Positions 15,458-26,166 of a DNA stretch of 55,085 bases are shown one piece after another. Source of the DNA: Lacunisphaera sp. (GTDB taxonomy: Bacteria; Verrucomicrobiota; Verrucomicrobiia; Opitutales; Opitutaceae); assembly GCA_029945445.1 (NCBI GenBank), contig JAQSCO010000012.1, positions 1-55,085 of the forward strand, given 5' to 3'. A program made the position numbers and the translations under genes. How positions within the stretch are numbered: position 1 is the first letter of the stretch; each line of letters opens with the position of its first letter. The notes below the pieces were generated by a model. That model worked only from the letters and a program-made list of their open reading frames with translations. It was not told the origin of the DNA and did not search any database.

Positions 15458-16489
15458 ATGGCTAAATACAAATTGGAATACATCTGGCTCGATGGCTACA
15501 CGCCGCTGGCCAGCCTGCGCAGCAAGACCCAGATCAAGGAATTCGCCAGCTTCCCGAAGCTCGAGGACCTTCCCGCGTGGGGCTTCGACGGCAGCTCGAC
15601 GCAGCAGGCCGAGGGCAAGAGCTCGGACATCGTGCTCAAGCCGGTCGCCTCCTTCCCGGACTCGACGCGCAAGAACGGCGTGCTCGTGATGTGCGAGTGC
15701 TACCAGCACACCGGCGTGGCCAGCCCGTCGAATTCCCGCGCCACCATCCCGGATGATCCGGACACCTGGTTCGGCTTCGAGCAGGAATATTTCTTCTACA
15801 AGGATGGCGCCCCGCTCGGCTTTCCGAAGGACGGCTTCCCGGCCCCGCAGGGCCCGTATTACACCGGCGTCGGCTACAAGAACGTGGGCTGCATCGCCCG
15901 CGAGATCGTCGAGAAGCACATCGACATCTGCCTGGATGCCGGGATCAACCTCGAGGGCATCAACGCCGAGGTGGCGAAGGGCCAGTGGGAATTCCAGATC
16001 TTCGGCAAGGGCTCCAAGAACGCCGCCGACCAGATGTGGGTCGCCCGCTACATTCTCACCCGCCTGGGCGAGGCCTACGGCGTCGACATCGAGTGGCGCT
16101 GCAAGCCCATCCTCGCCCCCTTCCAGCAGCCGCTGGACTGGAACGGCTCCGGCATGCACTCGAACTTCTCCACGAAGTTCATGCGCGAGACCGGCGGCAA
16201 GGACTACTTCGAGAAGCTGATGGCCGCCTTCAACCAGTATCGCGACGAGCATATTGCCGTCTACGGTCCGGAGAACCACCTCCGCCTCACCGGCCTGCAC
16301 GAGACGCAGTCGATCGACAAGTTCAGCTACGGTCTCGCCGACCGCGGCGCGTCGGTCCGCATGCCGCACAGCTTCGTCAACGCGGGCTACAAGGGCTACC
16401 TGGAGGACCGTCGTCCGAACTCCGCCGCCGACCCGTATCTGGTCGCCGGCCGGATCCTCAAGACGATCCAGACCGTGCCGACGAAGTAA
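15458..16489 (+). CDS. glnA: Glutamine synthetase, type II (eukaryote-like GSII)
   Basis: It makes glutamine from glutamate, ammonia and ATP. At 343 aa it is the short GSII form, not the 470-aa GSI form. N-terminal beta-Grasp part: YIWLDGYTPLASLRSKTQ, WGFDGSSTQQAEGKSSDI. Catalytic barrel: WFGFEQEYFFYKDG (metal-binding Glu residues), GINLEGINAEVAKGQWEFQI, LDWNGSGMHSNFSTKFMRE, HIAVYGPENHLRLTG and DRGASVRMPH with RRPNSAADPY near the end. There is no adenylylation Tyr loop as in GSI-beta, so regulation would be transcriptional (sigma-54-like site upstream) or through other effectors. A strong terminator follows. glnD, which acts on PII, is in the same window. Confidence 0.95.
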   Translation: MAKYKLEYIWLDGYTPLASLRSKTQIKEFASFPKLEDLPAWGFDGSSTQQAEGKSSDIVLKPVASFPDSTRKNGVLVMCECYQHTGVASPSNSRATIPDDPDTWFGFEQEYFFYKDGAPLGFPKDGFPAPQGPYYTGVGYKNVGCIAREIVEKHIDICLDAGINLEGINAEVAKGQWEFQIFGKGSKNAADQMWVARYILTRLGEAYGVDIEWRCKPILAPFQQPLDWNGSGMHSNFSTKFMRETGGKDYFEKLMAAFNQYRDEHIAVYGPENHLRLTGLHETQSIDKFSYGLADRGASVRMPHSFVNAGYKGYLEDRRPNSAADPYLVAGRILKTIQTVPTK

Positions 16490-16525
16490 GCGCTCCGCCC
16501 TTTGCGGTCCACGCCCGCAACTTCA

Positions 16526-16557
16526 GCCGCCCGCCCGCAAGGCCGGGCGGCTTTTTT
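16526..16557 (+). terminator. Rho-independent terminator of glnA
   Basis: Stem GCCGCCCG (16526-16533) pairs with CGGGCGGC (16544-16551), followed by six T. It starts 37 bp after the glnA stop. Confidence 0.9.
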
Positions 16558-16564
16558 GCGTCCG

Positions 16565-16590
16565 AAAAAAGCCGCGCCTCGCGGCGCGGC
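16565..16590 (-). terminator. Rho-independent terminator of sodA
   Basis: On the minus strand GCCGCGCC (16590-16583) pairs with GGCGCGGC (16578-16571), followed by six T (16570-16565). It lies 29 bp after the sodA stop and back to back with the glnA terminator. Confidence 0.9.
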
Positions 16591-16618
16591 TTGAAGCAGG
16601 AGTGGGGTGCTTGGGCGC

Positions 16619-17248
<630 letters not shown>

Positions 17249-17334
17249 AATCGTGGTGGGTTGAGTGAGTGAACTAGAGTAGACCAATTTGCACGTGTTG
17301 GGTTGCCCGTCAACTGCCAGAAGTATCATGGTAT

Positions 17335-17399
17335 TTGGAGGGTCCAACTCCCGCTGGGCCGCGGCCCGTCAGGAGACGGGCCCTCCCTCAGTCCTCCAA
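17335..17399. repeat. GGAGGG...CCTCC palindromic element, intergenic copy
   Basis: Outer arms TTGGAGG (17335-17341) and CCTCCAA (17393-17399) enclose GGCCCGT caggag ACGGGCC (17363-17382). The core GGCCGCGGCCCG ... GGGCCCTCC is shared with the in-frame element at 48164-48215 in the DEAD-box helicase gene. It lies between sodA and tadA, overlapping the tadA stop. Confidence 0.65.
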
Positions 17400-17906
17400 T
17401 CTCTTCAATTTGAAGTAGGCGCGGATCAGCTCAAGCGACGGTTTCTCCAGCACGCCGCGGGCAATCTCGAGGTGATGGTTCGATTGCGGCAGGCCGTTGA
17501 GATCGGTGGCGCCGCCGAGGCAGCCCATCTTCGGGTCGGGCACGGCGTAGACCACGCGCTTGAGCCGCGACATCAGCGTCGCCCCCGAGCACATCGGGCA
17601 GGGCTCCTTCGTCACGTAAAGCGTCGCACCGGTCAGTCGCCAGTCGCCGACGGCCTTGGCGGCCTGGCCGAGCGCGAGGATCTCGGCGTGCGCGGTCGGA
17701 TCACGCGTGCTGTCGCGCTGGTTGTGCGCGGCGGCGATGATTTCGCCGTTGAGCTCGATCACGGCGCCGATGGGCACCTCGTCCTGCCGCCACGCGTCGA
17801 TCGCGAGGTTGTAGGCCTGCCACATGTAAAACTCGTCGTCCCGCTGCAGTTGCGACGGGAAGACCTTTTCAAACGGACAGGGGAGGGTCGGGCGGCTGGA
17901 ATCCAT
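17388..17906 (-). CDS. tadA: tRNA adenosine(34) deaminase TadA
   Basis: TadA deaminates A34 of tRNA-Arg(ACG) to inosine. The 172-aa protein has the zinc deaminase motifs DPTAHAEILAL (His ligand and catalytic Glu, about residues 80-90) and VTKEPCPMCSGATLMS (Cys ligands, about 110-125). The C-terminal NHHLEIARGVLEKPSLELIR region is like TadA rather than cytidine deaminase. Guanine deaminase is the alternative, but the tail and length favour TadA. Start at 17906 is the first ATG before the conserved domain; a longer start would extend into the infA leader region. It is divergent from infA. Confidence 0.88.
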   Translation of the reverse strand: MDSSRPTLPCPFEKVFPSQLQRDDEFYMWQAYNLAIDAWRQDEVPIGAVIELNGEIIAAAHNQRDSTRDPTAHAEILALGQAAKAVGDWRLTGATLYVTKEPCPMCSGATLMSRLKRVVYAVPDPKMGCLGGATDLNGLPQSNHHLEIARGVLEKPSLELIRAYFKLKRLED

Positions 17907-18010
17907 GCGGCTGCGGAAAGCCTTGACTACGGAGGGAATTCCCCAGTTACAAGGGGCTTTTATTAGACCATCCTGCATGACCAAAACCAGCCAGCCCATC
18001 ACCTCCAACC

Positions 18011-18274
18011 ATGTCTGACGGCAAAGTGATTGAAGTAGAGGGCAAGATAACGACCGTGCTCCCGGGCACGATGTTTCGCGTGCAGCTGACCAACGGCCAC
18101 ATGGTCCTGGCCCACATCTCCGGCAAGCTCCGCAAGCACTTCATCAAGATCGCCGCCGGCGACATGGTGAAGATGGAGATGAGTCCCTACGACCTCGACA
18201 AGGCGCGCATCACCTACCGCATCCGCGAGCAGAACGCCCCGCCGCCCGGCCCGCGCCGGCCGCGCCGCTACTGA
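18011..18274 (+). CDS. infA: Translation initiation factor IF-1
   Basis: IF-1 binds the A site of the 30S subunit during initiation. It has 87 aa, with the S1/OB-fold sequence [62 protein letters not shown]; the C-terminal tail [11 protein letters not shown] is longer and more basic than in E. coli (72 aa). xerD follows after 14 bp on the same strand, so the two may be co-transcribed. Confidence 0.97.
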   Translation: MSDGKVIEVEGKITTVLPGTMFRVQLTNGHMVLAHISGKLRKHFIKIAAGDMVKMEMSPYDLDKARITYRIREQNAPPPGPRRPRRY

Positions 18275-18288
18275 TCGTCCGGCCCGCC

Positions 18289-19245
18289 ATGAAGAAGGGG
18301 CGCGATCCACGCCGAGAGATCGACCACATCGCGCTCGCCCCGGAGGATTTCCAGGAGGAGATCCGCTCCTACCTCAACACGATCACGCTGGAGCGCGGCC
18401 TTGCGCGCAACACCGAGGTCGCCTACCGCGACGACCTGGTCCAGGCCGCGATCCTCCTGAAAAAGCTCGGCGCGGCGAACTGGAAGAAGGTCACGCCGAA
18501 GCATCTGACGGCCTGGCTCCATTCGCTGAGCGACCAGTTCAGCGGCGCCACGCAAGCCCGCAAGCTCACGGCGATGCGGATGCTCTGCCGCCACCTCGTG
18601 CGCGAACACGTGCGCGACGACGACCCGACCGAATTGCTCGCCGGACCGAAGATCCGCCGCAAATTGCCCGAGACGCTCTCGACCGGCGAAATGCAGAAAC
18701 TGCTCAACGCGCCGACGGGCCTCGACGCCTACTCGATCCGCGACCGTGCGATGCTGGAGCTGGTTTACTCGAGCGGTCTCCGGGCGAGCGAAGTCTGCGG
18801 GCTCAACCTCCAGCAGGTGGACCTCGAGCACGGCTTCGTCCGCGTCTTCGGCAAGGGTTCGAAGGAGCGCGTCGTCCCGCTCGGCGCGAAGGCCCGCGAC
18901 GCCGTCGCCGCCTACCTCGGCTCGGCGCGCCCGCGCTTCCTGAAGCCGAAGACCGGCAGTGAGCTCTTCCTCACCGAGCGCGGCAAGGCGATGTCGCGCA
19001 AAACGCTCTGGGTGATGGTCAAGTCGGCCGCCGCGCGCGCCGGCCTCGACAAGAACGTGAAGCCCCACCTGCTGCGCCATTCGTTCGCCACGCACCTGCT
19101 CGGCGGCGGCGCCGACCTGCGCGCCATCCAGGAAATGCTCGGCCACGCCAGCATCGGCACGACGCAGATCTACACGGCGGTCGAATCCTCCCGCCTGCTC
19201 GACCAGCATGCGCGGCACCATCCGCGCAACAAGTCCGCCAAGTAG
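18289..19245 (+). CDS. xerD: Site-specific tyrosine recombinase, XerD/XerC type
   Basis: It likely resolves chromosome dimers at dif with a partner recombinase. The 318-aa protein has the N-terminal SAM-like core-binding domain (FQEEIRSYLNTITLERGLARNTEVAYRDDL, about residues 22-51) and the catalytic domain with the R-K-H-R-H-Y set: first Arg in VYSSGLRASEVCGL, Lys in FGKGSKERVVPLG, HxxR in HLLRHSFATHLLGGG, His in LGHASIGTTQIYT, where the nucleophile Tyr lies. It continues directly after infA. XerC and XerD cannot be separated confidently by eye; the sequence looks slightly closer to XerD. No phage or integron genes flank it. Confidence 0.9.
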   Translation: MKKGRDPRREIDHIALAPEDFQEEIRSYLNTITLERGLARNTEVAYRDDLVQAAILLKKLGAANWKKVTPKHLTAWLHSLSDQFSGATQARKLTAMRMLCRHLVREHVRDDDPTELLAGPKIRRKLPETLSTGEMQKLLNAPTGLDAYSIRDRAMLELVYSSGLRASEVCGLNLQQVDLEHGFVRVFGKGSKERVVPLGAKARDAVAAYLGSARPRFLKPKTGSELFLTERGKAMSRKTLWVMVKSAAARAGLDKNVKPHLLRHSFATHLLGGGADLRAIQEMLGHASIGTTQIYTAVESSRLLDQHARHHPRNKSAK

Positions 19246-19323
19246 CCGCCCGGGCTTGCGCTCCGCGGGCGGAAGCGGTTGAGTGTCGCCGCCGTTCCCC
19301 TCCCAACCCGACCCGCGTAATCC

Positions 19324-19902
<579 letters not shown>

Positions 19903-20010
19903 CGACCCGCCGGCCCCGGCGTTTTCCGGTGGCGCTGCGGCGGGGAAGGGTGTAGGACTCGGCGCGATTCACCCCTGCCGGCCGCCCGACCCATCCCCGT
20001 TCCCCCTCCC

Positions 20011-21714
20011 ATGTCCGCGAGCAGTTTTGTCTCCCCCAGCGAACAAATCGAAATCCATCTGCCGGACGGCCGCACCCTGCGCGGCCCGCGCGGCGCCCCG
20101 GTCGGGCTGCTGCTGGCCCCCCTGATGACCGACGGGGCCGCGCCGCTGGTCGGCGCCGTCATCAACGGCGAGCTGCACGAGCTCACGCGGCCGATCCACA
20201 AGGAGGCCGACGTCCGCCCCGTCACCATGGCCGAGGCCGACGGCGCGCGGATCTACCGCCGCTCGCTGATCTTCCTGCTGCAGGCCGCCGTGGCCCGGCT
20301 CTTCCCCAAGGCCGAGCTGTTCGTCAACCATGCGCTCACTTCGGGCGGCTATCTCTGCCATGTGCGCGAGCTCCCGGTGTTCGGCCCGGCCGAGATCGCG
20401 GCCGTCGAGGCGGAAATGAAGCGGCTTGTCGCCGCCGACCTGCCCTTCGTCCGGCGCGACATCCCCGTGGCCGAGGCCATCGAGTATTTCGAGGGGCGCG
20501 GCCTGCAGGACAAGGTCCGGCTGCTGCGCCACCGGCTCCGGCCCGTGATTTCGCTCTACGATCTCGGCGGCTACGGCGATTTTCCCCACGGCTACCTCGT
20601 GCCCGCGACCGGCTACCTCCGCTGGTTCGAGCTGACGCCGATGAACGCCGGCTTTGTGCTCCGCTACCCGCGGCAGCACACGCCGACCCATATCCCGCCG
20701 CCGGCGGAATCGCCGAAGCTGCTTGCGACGTTCAGCCAATATGGCGACTGGCTCAACCGCCTCGGGATCGGCGCGGCCGGGTCGCTGGCCGACGCCATCG
20801 TGGCCAAGCGCGGCCACGAGATCGTGCTGGTGTCCGAGGCCCTGCACGAGCACCACGTGGCCGCCATCGCGCGGCAGATCGCCGACCGGCGCGACGGCGC
20901 GCGGCTCGTGCTCATCTCCGGCCCCTCGTCGTCGGGCAAGACCACGTTCTCCCGCCGGCTCGCCGTGCAGCTGCTCGCGTTGGGCTTGTCGCCCTTCGCG
21001 CTGGAGCTGGACAATTATTTCGTCGAGCGCGAGCTCACGCCACGCGACGCCGCCGGCAAACTCGACTACGAGACCATCGACGCGCTCAAGCTCGACCAGC
21101 TCGCCGACCACCTGCGCGGCCTGCTCGCTGGCGAGGAGGTGCAGCTGCCGCGCTACAGCTTCCAACTCGGCCGGCAGGAGCCGGGCGCGGTCGTCAAGTT
21201 GCGCCCCGGCCAGATCATCCTGCTGGAGGGCATCCACGGCCTGAACCCGCGCCTCGTGCCGCCGGAGGTCGCGGCGCAGTCCTTCAAGGTCTACGCCTCG
21301 GCGCTCACCCAGCTCAACCTCGACCGCCACAACCGCGTCTCGACCACCGACACACGCCTCATCCGCCGCATCGTGCGCGACGCCCGCGACCGCGGCTACA
21401 ACGCCGCGGACACCATCGGCCGCTGGGAGTCCGTCCGCCGCGGCGAGAAGCTCCACATCTTCCCGCACCAGGAGAACGCCGACGTCATGTTCAACTCGGC
21501 GCTCGTCTACGAGCTGGCCGCGCTGCGCCCGCTGGTCGAGCCGCTGCTGCGCCAGGTGCCGCACGGGACGCCGGAGCACGTCGAGGCGGTGCGCCTGCTT
21601 TCGCTGCTGCAGTGGTTCGCGCCGCTGGACTGCGCGTGCGTGCCGGAAAACTCCATCCTCCGCGAGTTCATCGGCGGCTCGAGCCTGAAGGATTTCAAAC
21701 ACTGGGGCGGCTGA
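20011..21714 (+). CDS. TGS/threonyl-tRNA-synthetase-like domain fused to a uridine-kinase-type nucleoside kinase
   Basis: The 567-aa protein has three parts. An N-terminal TGS-like domain (QIEIHLPDGRTLRGPRGAPV, about residues 12-70). A segment like the SAD domain of threonyl-tRNA synthetase (about 85-250; LFPKAELFVNHALTSGGYLCHV, AIEYFEGRGLQDKVRLL). A P-loop kinase domain (about 300-500) with Walker A ISGPSSSGKTTFSRRLAV, ELDNYFVERELTPRD and EGIHGLNP, typical for uridine kinase/phosphoribulokinase. Such fused nucleoside kinases occur in several bacterial phyla; the substrate is not shown by sequence. A purine nucleoside phosphorylase gene follows, supporting nucleoside salvage. Confidence 0.85.
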   Translation: MSASSFVSPSEQIEIHLPDGRTLRGPRGAPVGLLLAPLMTDGAAPLVGAVINGELHELTRPIHKEADVRPVTMAEADGARIYRRSLIFLLQAAVARLFPKAELFVNHALTSGGYLCHVRELPVFGPAEIAAVEAEMKRLVAADLPFVRRDIPVAEAIEYFEGRGLQDKVRLLRHRLRPVISLYDLGGYGDFPHGYLVPATGYLRWFELTPMNAGFVLRYPRQHTPTHIPPPAESPKLLATFSQYGDWLNRLGIGAAGSLADAIVAKRGHEIVLVSEALHEHHVAAIARQIADRRDGARLVLISGPSSSGKTTFSRRLAVQLLALGLSPFALELDNYFVERELTPRDAAGKLDYETIDALKLDQLADHLRGLLAGEEVQLPRYSFQLGRQEPGAVVKLRPGQIILLEGIHGLNPRLVPPEVAAQSFKVYASALTQLNLDRHNRVSTTDTRLIRRIVRDARDRGYNAADTIGRWESVRRGEKLHIFPHQENADVMFNSALVYELAALRPLVEPLLRQVPHGTPEHVEAVRLLSLLQWFAPLDCACVPENSILREFIGGSSLKDFKHWGG

Positions 21715-21772
21715 GGCCGGCGCGGCAAATGCAGGCTTTTGCGGCGCGCAGTTTTCCGCTACGTTCGCCGCC

Positions 21773-22606
21773 ATGAACGAACCCCCAGCCCACGCCGAGA
21801 ACGTCCGCCTGTCCGCCGCCGCGATCACCGCGGCCTGCGCCGGGCTCAAGCCGAAGATCGCCATCATCCTTGGCTCGGGCCTCGGCGGACTCGCGGCCAA
21901 AGTCGCGGGCGCCGTTACCCTGGCTTACCAGAGCCTGCCGGGGTTCCCCGTGCTTACGGTCGCGGGCCACGCGGGCCAGCTGATCATCGGCCAGCTCAAC
22001 GGGGTGCCGGTCATCGTGCTGAACGGCCGCAAGCATTTCTACGAGACGAACGACTCCTACCCGCTGAAGACCATGATCCGCGCGGTGCATGCCGCGGGCG
22101 CCGAGACACTCTTCCTCTCGAACGCCGCGGGCAGCCTGCGGGCGCACATCGGCGTCAGCGAGCTCATGCTCATCACCGACCACATCAATTTTCTCGGCCT
22201 CAACCCGCTCGTCGGCCCGAATGACGACACCTTTGGCCCGCGCTTCTTCCCGGTGGCCGACGCGTGGGACAAGGAACTCGGCGCGAAGGTCAAGGCCGTC
22301 GCGAAACAAAACAGCATCACGCTCCACGAGGGCGTTTACGTGGCGTTCCGCGGACCGTCGTTCGAGACCCCGGCCGAGATCCGCATGGCGCAGGGCTGGG
22401 GCGGCGACGCCGTCGGCATGTCGAGCGTGCCTGACTGCCTGATCGCGCGGCATTGCGGCATGAAGGTCGTGGGCGTCTCCTGCATCACCAACATGGGCGC
22501 GGGCCTCTCGGATGAAAAACTTTCGCACGCGCACACGCTCGCGAACGCCGCGAAGGGCGCCGGGGCCTTCGAGCGCCTCGTCCTCGCGGCGGTGAAAGTG
22601 CTCTGA
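21773..22606 (+). CDS. Purine nucleoside phosphorylase, trimeric class
   Basis: It splits purine nucleosides with phosphate into base and ribose-1-phosphate. The 277-aa protein has the trimeric (PNP/MTAP) signatures: IAIILGSGLGGLA (phosphate loop), LNGRKHFYE, LFLSNAAGSLR, MLITDHINFLGLNPLVG, YVAFRGPSFETPAEIRM, DAVGMSSVPDCLIA and SCITNMGAGLSDEKLSH. The substrate-specificity Asn/Glu is in the usual CITNMGAG and FRGPSFET region, consistent with guanosine/inosine. It comes 58 bp after the nucleoside kinase. Start ATG at 21773, first codon of the family N-terminus. Confidence 0.92.
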   Translation: MNEPPAHAENVRLSAAAITAACAGLKPKIAIILGSGLGGLAAKVAGAVTLAYQSLPGFPVLTVAGHAGQLIIGQLNGVPVIVLNGRKHFYETNDSYPLKTMIRAVHAAGAETLFLSNAAGSLRAHIGVSELMLITDHINFLGLNPLVGPNDDTFGPRFFPVADAWDKELGAKVKAVAKQNSITLHEGVYVAFRGPSFETPAEIRMAQGWGGDAVGMSSVPDCLIARHCGMKVVGVSCITNMGAGLSDEKLSHAHTLANAAKGAGAFERLVLAAVKVL

Positions 22607-22746
22607 GCCTTCCGGGATTGGCCGGGTCGCCCGGGCGCGCAATGCCCGCTCGACTCGGTTGCGAACCTCCCTTAGCCAATTTTCAACCTGCCCCGTCTCG
22701 CTGCTCCCGGTGCAAGAGCGGCTGGCAACCTTCCATCCCCGTCACC

Positions 22747-25700
22747 ATGAAACGACTGCTGCCCCTGTTCCTCACGATCCTCCTCCTGCCCGCGCTCGCG
22801 GCCCAGACCGCCGAGCCCGCGAAGGCGGCGGACAAGCCGGCCGAAAAACCCGCAACCAATGCGGCCGACAAGCCCGCGGACAAACCGGAGAGTCCGTTCA
22901 AGTCCGACACCTTCGAGAACCTCAAACTGCGCGAGATCGGTCCGGCCGTCACCTCCGGCCGCATTGTGGACCTCGCGGTCGTTCCCGGCCGGCCGAGCAA
23001 CTGGTATGTCGCGGTGGCCTCGGGCGGGGTCTGGAAGACCGTCAACGCGGGCATCACCTGGACCCCGGTGTTCGACGGCGAGGGCTCGTATTCCATCGGC
23101 TGCGTCACGCTCGATCCCAACAACCCGCACGTCGTCTGGGTCGGCACCGGCGAAAACAACTCACAGCGCAGTGTCAGCTACGGCGACGGCGTCTACAAGT
23201 CGCTGGATGGCGGCGCCACCTGGGTCAACACCGGTCTGAAAACCTCCGAGCACATCGGCAAGATCGTCGTCGATCCGCGGAATTCCGACGTCGTTTACGT
23301 CGCCGCACAGGGTCCGCTCTGGAATGCGGGCGGCGAGCGCGGCGTTTTCAAGACCACCGACGGCGGCAAAACCTGGAAGGCGTCGCTGACCATCTCCGAG
23401 GACACCGGTGCCTCCGACCTGTGGATGGATCCCCGCGATTCGAACATCCTCTACGCCACCTCCTATCAGCGCCGCCGCCATGTTTTCGGCATGGTGCACG
23501 GCGGTCCCGAGGGTGCCATCTGGAAGTCCACCGACGCCGGCGCCAGCTGGCGCAAGGTGGGGAAAGGGATCCCCAAGGCGGACCTCGGCCGCATCGGCCT
23601 GGCCGTTTCCCCGGTCGATCCCGATGTGGTCTACGCCCTCATCGAGACCACCGAGGCCAAGGACCGCGGCACCTACCGCTCGACTGATCGCGGCGAGAGC
23701 TGGACCCGCGTCGGCGACTACAGCCCCAACGGCCCGCAGTATTACCAGGAACTCTTTCCCGACCCGAAGAAAGTCGATCGCGTCTACTCCGTCGACACCT
23801 TCAACCACGTGACCGAGGACGGCGGCAAGACCTGGAAGCGGCTGCCCGAGAAATTCAAGCACGTGGACAACCACATCATGTGGATCGACCCCGCCAACAC
23901 CGACCACCTCCTCAACGGCAACGACGGCGGCGTCTATGAAACGTGGGACCGGGGCATGAACTGGGAGTTCAAGGCCAACCTGCCCGTCGCCCAATTCTAC
24001 CGCGTGGCCCTGGATGAATCCAAGCCCTTCTACAACGTCTACGGCGGCACGCAGGACAACTTCTCCCTCGGCGGCCCGTCGCGCACCACCACCGTGCACG
24101 GCATCCTCAACTCCGACTGGTTTGTCACCACCGGCGGGGACGGTTTCTTCAGCGCCATCGACCCGGTTGACCCGAACATCGTCTACGCCGAGTCGCAGAA
24201 CGGCGGCCTCGTCCGCCACGACCGCAAGACCGGCGAACAGATGGACATCCAGCCGCAGCCGGCGCCGGGCGAGGCGGCGAGCCGCTGGAACTGGGATGCC
24301 CCGGTGAAGATCAGCCCGCACTCGCACACCCGCCTCTACTTCGCCTCGCAGCGCGTCTACCGCAGCGACGACCGCGGCGACCACTGGACTCCGGTCAGCC
24401 CGGACCTCACCCGCCAACTCAACCGCGACAACCTCAAGATGATGGGCCGCGTCTGGAGCGCCGACGCCGTCGCGCGCCACACCTCCACCTCCTTCTACGG
24501 TAACATCGTCTCCTTCGCCGAGTCCGCGAAAACCGAGGGCCTCCTCTACGCCGGCACCGACGACGGCCTCATCCAGGTCTCGGAGGACGGCGGCAAGAAC
24601 TGGCGCAAGCAGGACGGGTTCACCGACGTGCCCGACACGACCTTCGTCTCCGACCTCGAGCCCTCGCCGCATGACGCCGCGACCGTTTACGCCACCTTCG
24701 ACAACCACAAGCGCGGCGACTTCAAACCCTATGTCCTCAAGAGCGCCGATCGCGGCCGCACCTGGGCGTCCGTCGCCGGCGACCTGCCGGTGCGCGGAAC
24801 CGTCTACACCATCGCCGAGGACCCGGAGAAAGCCGGCCTGCTCTACGCCGGCACCGAGTTCGGCCTCTATTTCTCCCCGGACGACGGCAAACGCTGGATC
24901 CAGCTGAAGGGCGGGATGCCGGTGATCGCCGTGCGTGACCTCGCCATCCAGAAGCGCGAGGGCGACCTCGCCATCGCGACCTTCGGCCGCGGTTTCTTCA
25001 TCCTCGACGACCTGACCCCGATCCGCCGCGCCACCGACGAGCTGCTCGCCCGCGAGGCCACGCTGCTGCCGGTCAAGAAGGCCTGGATGTTCATCCCCAG
25101 CCAGCCCCTCGGCCTGCGCGAGAAGGCCTTCCAAGGCGCCGCCTTCTACGCCGCGCCCAACCCGCCGTTCGGCGCCGTCTTCACCTACTACCTCAAGGAC
25201 GAGCTGAAGACGAAGAAGAACCTCCGGCAGGCCGAGGAGAAAAAGATCGCGGCCAAGGGCGGCGACGTGCCGTTCCCCTCGTGGGACGCGCTGCACCGGG
25301 AGGACCGCGAGGAGGAGCCGGCGGTCATCCTCACCGTCACGGATTCCAGCGGCGCCGTCGTGCGCCGCCTCACCGGCCCGGTCAAGGCCGGGTTCCAGCG
25401 CGTTGCCTGGGACCTCCGTTCTCCGTCCTCGCGGCCCGTGCAGCCCAAGGCCGCGGACGAAGACGAGGACATTTTCTCACCGCCCCCGCGCGGCCCGCTC
25501 GTGCTGCCCGGCAGCTACACCGTCACGCTGGAGAAGCGCGTTGACGGCCAGACGGCGAAGCTGGGTGAACCGGTCACGTTCACCACGGAGATCCTCGGCA
25601 CGGCCAGCCTGCCGGCGCCCGACCGCGCCAGGGTGCTGGAGTTCGCCCGCAAGACCGCGCGGCTGCAGCGCGCCGTGTTCGGGTCGGTGGAACTCGCCAA

Positions 25701-26097
25701 GGAGACGCACAAGCGGTTCGATTTCCTTGCCCGCGGCCTCGCCGACACCCCCGCGGCCCCGGCGGCCCTGCTCGCCCGCGCCAAGGAGCTCGACCAGCAA
25801 CTGAAGGACCTCGAGGTGGCGTTGAACGGGGACAAGGTGCTCGCGAAATACCAGCAGCCCGGGCCGGAATCCATCACCGACCGGGTGCAGCGCATCGTCG
25901 AGTCGATGTGGTATTCGACCTCGGCGCCAACCGGCACCCTGACGCTCGAATACGATTTCGCCGCCCAGGAATTCGCCCCGATTCTCGCCAGGCTGAAAAC
26001 GCTCGTCGAGACCGACCTCAAGGACCTCGAGTCCAAGGTCGAAGCCGCCGGCGCGCCATGGACGCCCGGCCGCGTCCCGGCGTGGAAGAAGGAATAG
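22747..26097 (+). CDS. Large secreted Asp-box (BNR/VPS10-like) beta-propeller protein
   Basis: The 1116-aa protein has a signal peptide (MKRLLPLFLTILLLPALAAQ) and an Ala/Lys/Pro-rich linker to about residue 50. From about 60 to 760 it carries many Asp-box repeats (S/T-x-D-x-G-x-T/S-W), visible as SLDGGATW, TTDGGKTW, STDAGASW, STDRGESW, TEDGGKTW, TWDRGMNW, SDDRGDHW, SEDGGKNW, SADRGRTW and SPDDGKRW, ten in all. These form one or two seven-bladed beta-propellers as in sortilin/VPS10 and xyloglucanase-like proteins. The C-terminal about 350 residues hold a beta-sandwich-like part and helices. No catalytic residues can be named, so enzyme versus binding role is open. Start chosen for the signal peptide. 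Confidence 0.85.
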   Translation: MKRLLPLFLTILLLPALAAQTAEPAKAADKPAEKPATNAADKPADKPESPFKSDTFENLKLREIGPAVTSGRIVDLAVVPGRPSNWYVAVASGGVWKTVNAGITWTPVFDGEGSYSIGCVTLDPNNPHVVWVGTGENNSQRSVSYGDGVYKSLDGGATWVNTGLKTSEHIGKIVVDPRNSDVVYVAAQGPLWNAGGERGVFKTTDGGKTWKASLTISEDTGASDLWMDPRDSNILYATSYQRRRHVFGMVHGGPEGAIWKSTDAGASWRKVGKGIPKADLGRIGLAVSPVDPDVVYALIETTEAKDRGTYRSTDRGESWTRVGDYSPNGPQYYQELFPDPKKVDRVYSVDTFNHVTEDGGKTWKRLPEKFKHVDNHIMWIDPANTDHLLNGNDGGVYETWDRGMNWEFKANLPVAQFYRVALDESKPFYNVYGGTQDNFSLGGPSRTTTVHGILNSDWFVTTGGDGFFSAIDPVDPNIVYAESQNGGLVRHDRKTGEQMDIQPQPAPGEAASRWNWDAPVKISPHSHTRLYFASQRVYRSDDRGDHWTPVSPDLTRQLNRDNLKMMGRVWSADAVARHTSTSFYGNIVSFAESAKTEGLLYAGTDDGLIQVSEDGGKNWRKQDGFTDVPDTTFVSDLEPSPHDAATVYATFDNHKRGDFKPYVLKSADRGRTWASVAGDLPVRGTVYTIAEDPEKAGLLYAGTEFGLYFSPDDGKRWIQLKGGMPVIAVRDLAIQKREGDLAIATFGRGFFILDDLTPIRRATDELLAREATLLPVKKAWMFIPSQPLGLREKAFQGAAFYAAPNPPFGAVFTYYLKDELKTKKNLRQAEEKKIAAKGGDVPFPSWDALHREDREEEPAVILTVTDSSGAVVRRLTGPVKAGFQRVAWDLRSPSSRPVQPKAADEDEDIFSPPPRGPLVLPGSYTVTLEKRVDGQTAKLGEPVTFTTEILGTASLPAPDRARVLEFARKTARLQRAVFGSVELAKETHKRFDFLARGLADTPAAPAALLARAKELDQQLKDLEVALNGDKVLAKYQQPGPESITDRVQRIVESMWYSTSAPTGTLTLEYDFAAQEFAPILARLKTLVETDLKDLESKVEAAGAPWTPGRVPAWKKE

Positions 26098-26166
26098 CCC
26101 GGATGCCCCGCGAGTCCATTTTCGCCGCGGCCGGCCGGCCATGGTAAACCTTGGCCGGCTTGGAGC

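Noticed and set aside
16526..16590. The glnA/sodA hairpins as further mobile palindromes
   Set aside because: Both have T-runs in the right orientation just after stop codons, so standard terminators explain them.
17308..17313. TTGACG on the minus strand as -35 box of sodA
   Set aside because: No acceptable -10 box at 16-18 bp spacing was found, so I do not call a promoter.
18289..19245. Integrase of a genomic island
   Set aside because: XerD-type sequence next to infA, no attachment sites, phage genes or tRNA nearby; housekeeping recombinase is simpler.
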